From contig CAYHZT010000010.1 of NCBI GenBank assembly GCA_964361325.1, forward strand, positions 1-22,862: DNA of 22,862 nucleotides. The letters run 5' to 3'. The position numbers and the translations under genes are program-made. The notes beneath the pieces were generated by a model. That model had not been told where the DNA came from and did not search any database. It worked only from the letters and a program-made list of their open reading frames with translations. The stretch is from 2011-GWA2-47-8b sp964361325 (GTDB lineage Bacteria; Patescibacteriota; Minisyncoccia; UBA6257; WO2-44-18). Shown one piece after another: positions 22,345-22,862 of this stretch; the first letter of the stretch is position 1, and the number at the start of each line of letters is the position of its first letter.

Positions 22345-22819
22345 TTATGATTCCAATCTGTTTAAGATTTCCTTAGCTCGCTCGTAACCATGCTGAACAG
22401 ATTTAGAGATGTCGTTTTTTTCACAGGAGTTGAGCATCAGAGTCGGAATGTTCATTGACGGCGAGATCAGAATAAGCCGTTTAGTGACCGGAGCGTCTTT
22501 GAAAAATTGAGTGATGCGTTTCCAGACAGACCAGGAAGTTTCTTCGCTATCCGGAAATGGCTTGAACTTTCCCAGTTGCATTTCTATGTCTTTTTCGATG
22601 GCTTCATCCATCATAGAAGACATGCGCTTGGTCAACCGTTCGTACCACTTGAGCGTACCGGGATCAACTGTCATTTTAGGCTGACCACAGTCAATAAGAA
22701 TAACCGTGTCCAGTTCTGCGAATGATTCGGAAGAAGTTTGGCAGCCATCGGAATACAACTGGCCATTGATGCGTTCAGGCATAAAAAACCCTGGAAAGCT
22801 CGCCGAAGCCTTAACGAAC
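22345..22819 (-). CDS. patatin-like phospholipase, C-terminal part only
   Basis: About 158 residues are real; upstream codons belong to sequencing adapter, so any start beginning MCSSDL or MTGVQTCAL is an artefact. The segment VKASASFPGFFMPERINGQLYSDGCQTS matches the patatin family region that carries the catalytic Asp, usually written DGG or DGA; here it reads DGC. The N-terminal part with the GXSXG serine is missing from the window. The C-terminal half contains a helical segment and ends at TAA 22345-22347, followed by a terminator. Patatins are lipid acyl hydrolases. The true start and any signal peptide cannot be judged. Confidence 0.75.
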
Positions 22820-22862
22820 AGATCGGAAGAGCACACGTCTGAACTCCAGTCACGTAGAGAAA
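22820..22862 (+). other. Illumina TruSeq adapter at the right end (artefact)
   Basis: The sequence matches the TruSeq adapter from AGATCGGAAGAGC through the index GTAGAG (22854-22859), and then diverges. The index is the same as in the internal copy at 2987-2992. Confidence 0.97.

Noticed and set aside
22671..22853. Minus-strand ORF beginning MTGVQTCALPIC
   Set aside because: Adapter in another frame, then an out-of-frame shadow of the patatin gene.
1..22862. CRISPR array, prophage, transposase or integron
   Set aside because: No regularly spaced repeats with unique spacers and no transposase, integrase or phage gene was seen on either strand.
1..22862. Recoded UGA (genetic code 25, as in Gracilibacteria and SR1)
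   Set aside because: None of the conserved genes contains an in-frame UGA, and the DUF4012 gene uses UGA as its stop.

Overview
The window looks like part of a Patescibacteria (Candidate Phyla Radiation) genome, most likely a Parcubacteria-type lineage. The reasons are moderate-to-low GC, compact genes, an archaeal-type glycyl-tRNA synthetase next to an M16 peptidase and an AI-2E-family permease, a DUF4012 protein coupled to a glycosyltransferase, and short repeat words inside coding genes that I recognise from such genomes. None of this was checked by search. UGA acts as a stop (the DUF4012 gene ends with it) and no conserved gene has an internal UGA, so the genetic code appears standard.

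Layout. 1-1340: 5' part of dprA (minus, running off the left edge), divergent from a PilO-like pilus gene and a small membrane protein, then tRNA-Ile(GAT) and tRNA-Val(GAC). 1390-2698: a GmhB-like HAD phosphatase with its terminator and an RluA-family pseudouridine synthase. 2637-5821 (minus): a GT4 glycosyltransferase translationally coupled to a DUF4012 protein, which is broken by sequencing adapter and an N gap. 5852-7821 (plus): rplS, tRNA-Leu(GAG), a small exported protein and an HtrA-like protease. 7787-13688 (minus): a long-chain acyl-CoA ligase, then leuS-glmS and a 50-codon ORF. 13689-13922: a gene-free, hairpin-rich stretch. 13923-22242 (minus): recO, a large surface protein, glycyl-tRNA synthetase, M16 peptidase and AI-2E permease, then metG-tatD. 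22345-22819: a patatin-like phospholipase truncated by adapter at the window end.

Three themes stand out. (1) Assembly artefact: Illumina TruSeq adapter with the same index (GTAGAG) lies inside the DUF4012 gene and at the right end, so those protein ends are not biological. (2) Transcription and translation: several genes (dprA, pilO, rluA-type, rplS, htrA, recO) have a -10-like hexamer only 6-7 nt before an ATG, which predicts leaderless mRNAs. Three genes that start with GTG instead carry a strong AGGAGG Shine-Dalgarno. (3) In-frame repeats: at least six housekeeping genes carry short palindromic or tandem repeat words inside the reading frame, and the glycyl-tRNA synthetase start is bracketed by 13-bp inverted repeats. 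This looks like a family of small repeats tolerated inside proteins and is the best candidate here for something under-described.

Functionally, most genes are core translation (three tRNAs, L19, Leu-, Met- and Gly-tRNA synthetases, pseudouridine synthase), DNA uptake and repair (DprA, PilO-like, RecO) and cell envelope (GlmS, GT4, DUF4012, surface protein, proteases). The acyl-CoA ligase and patatin together suggest use of scavenged lipids.
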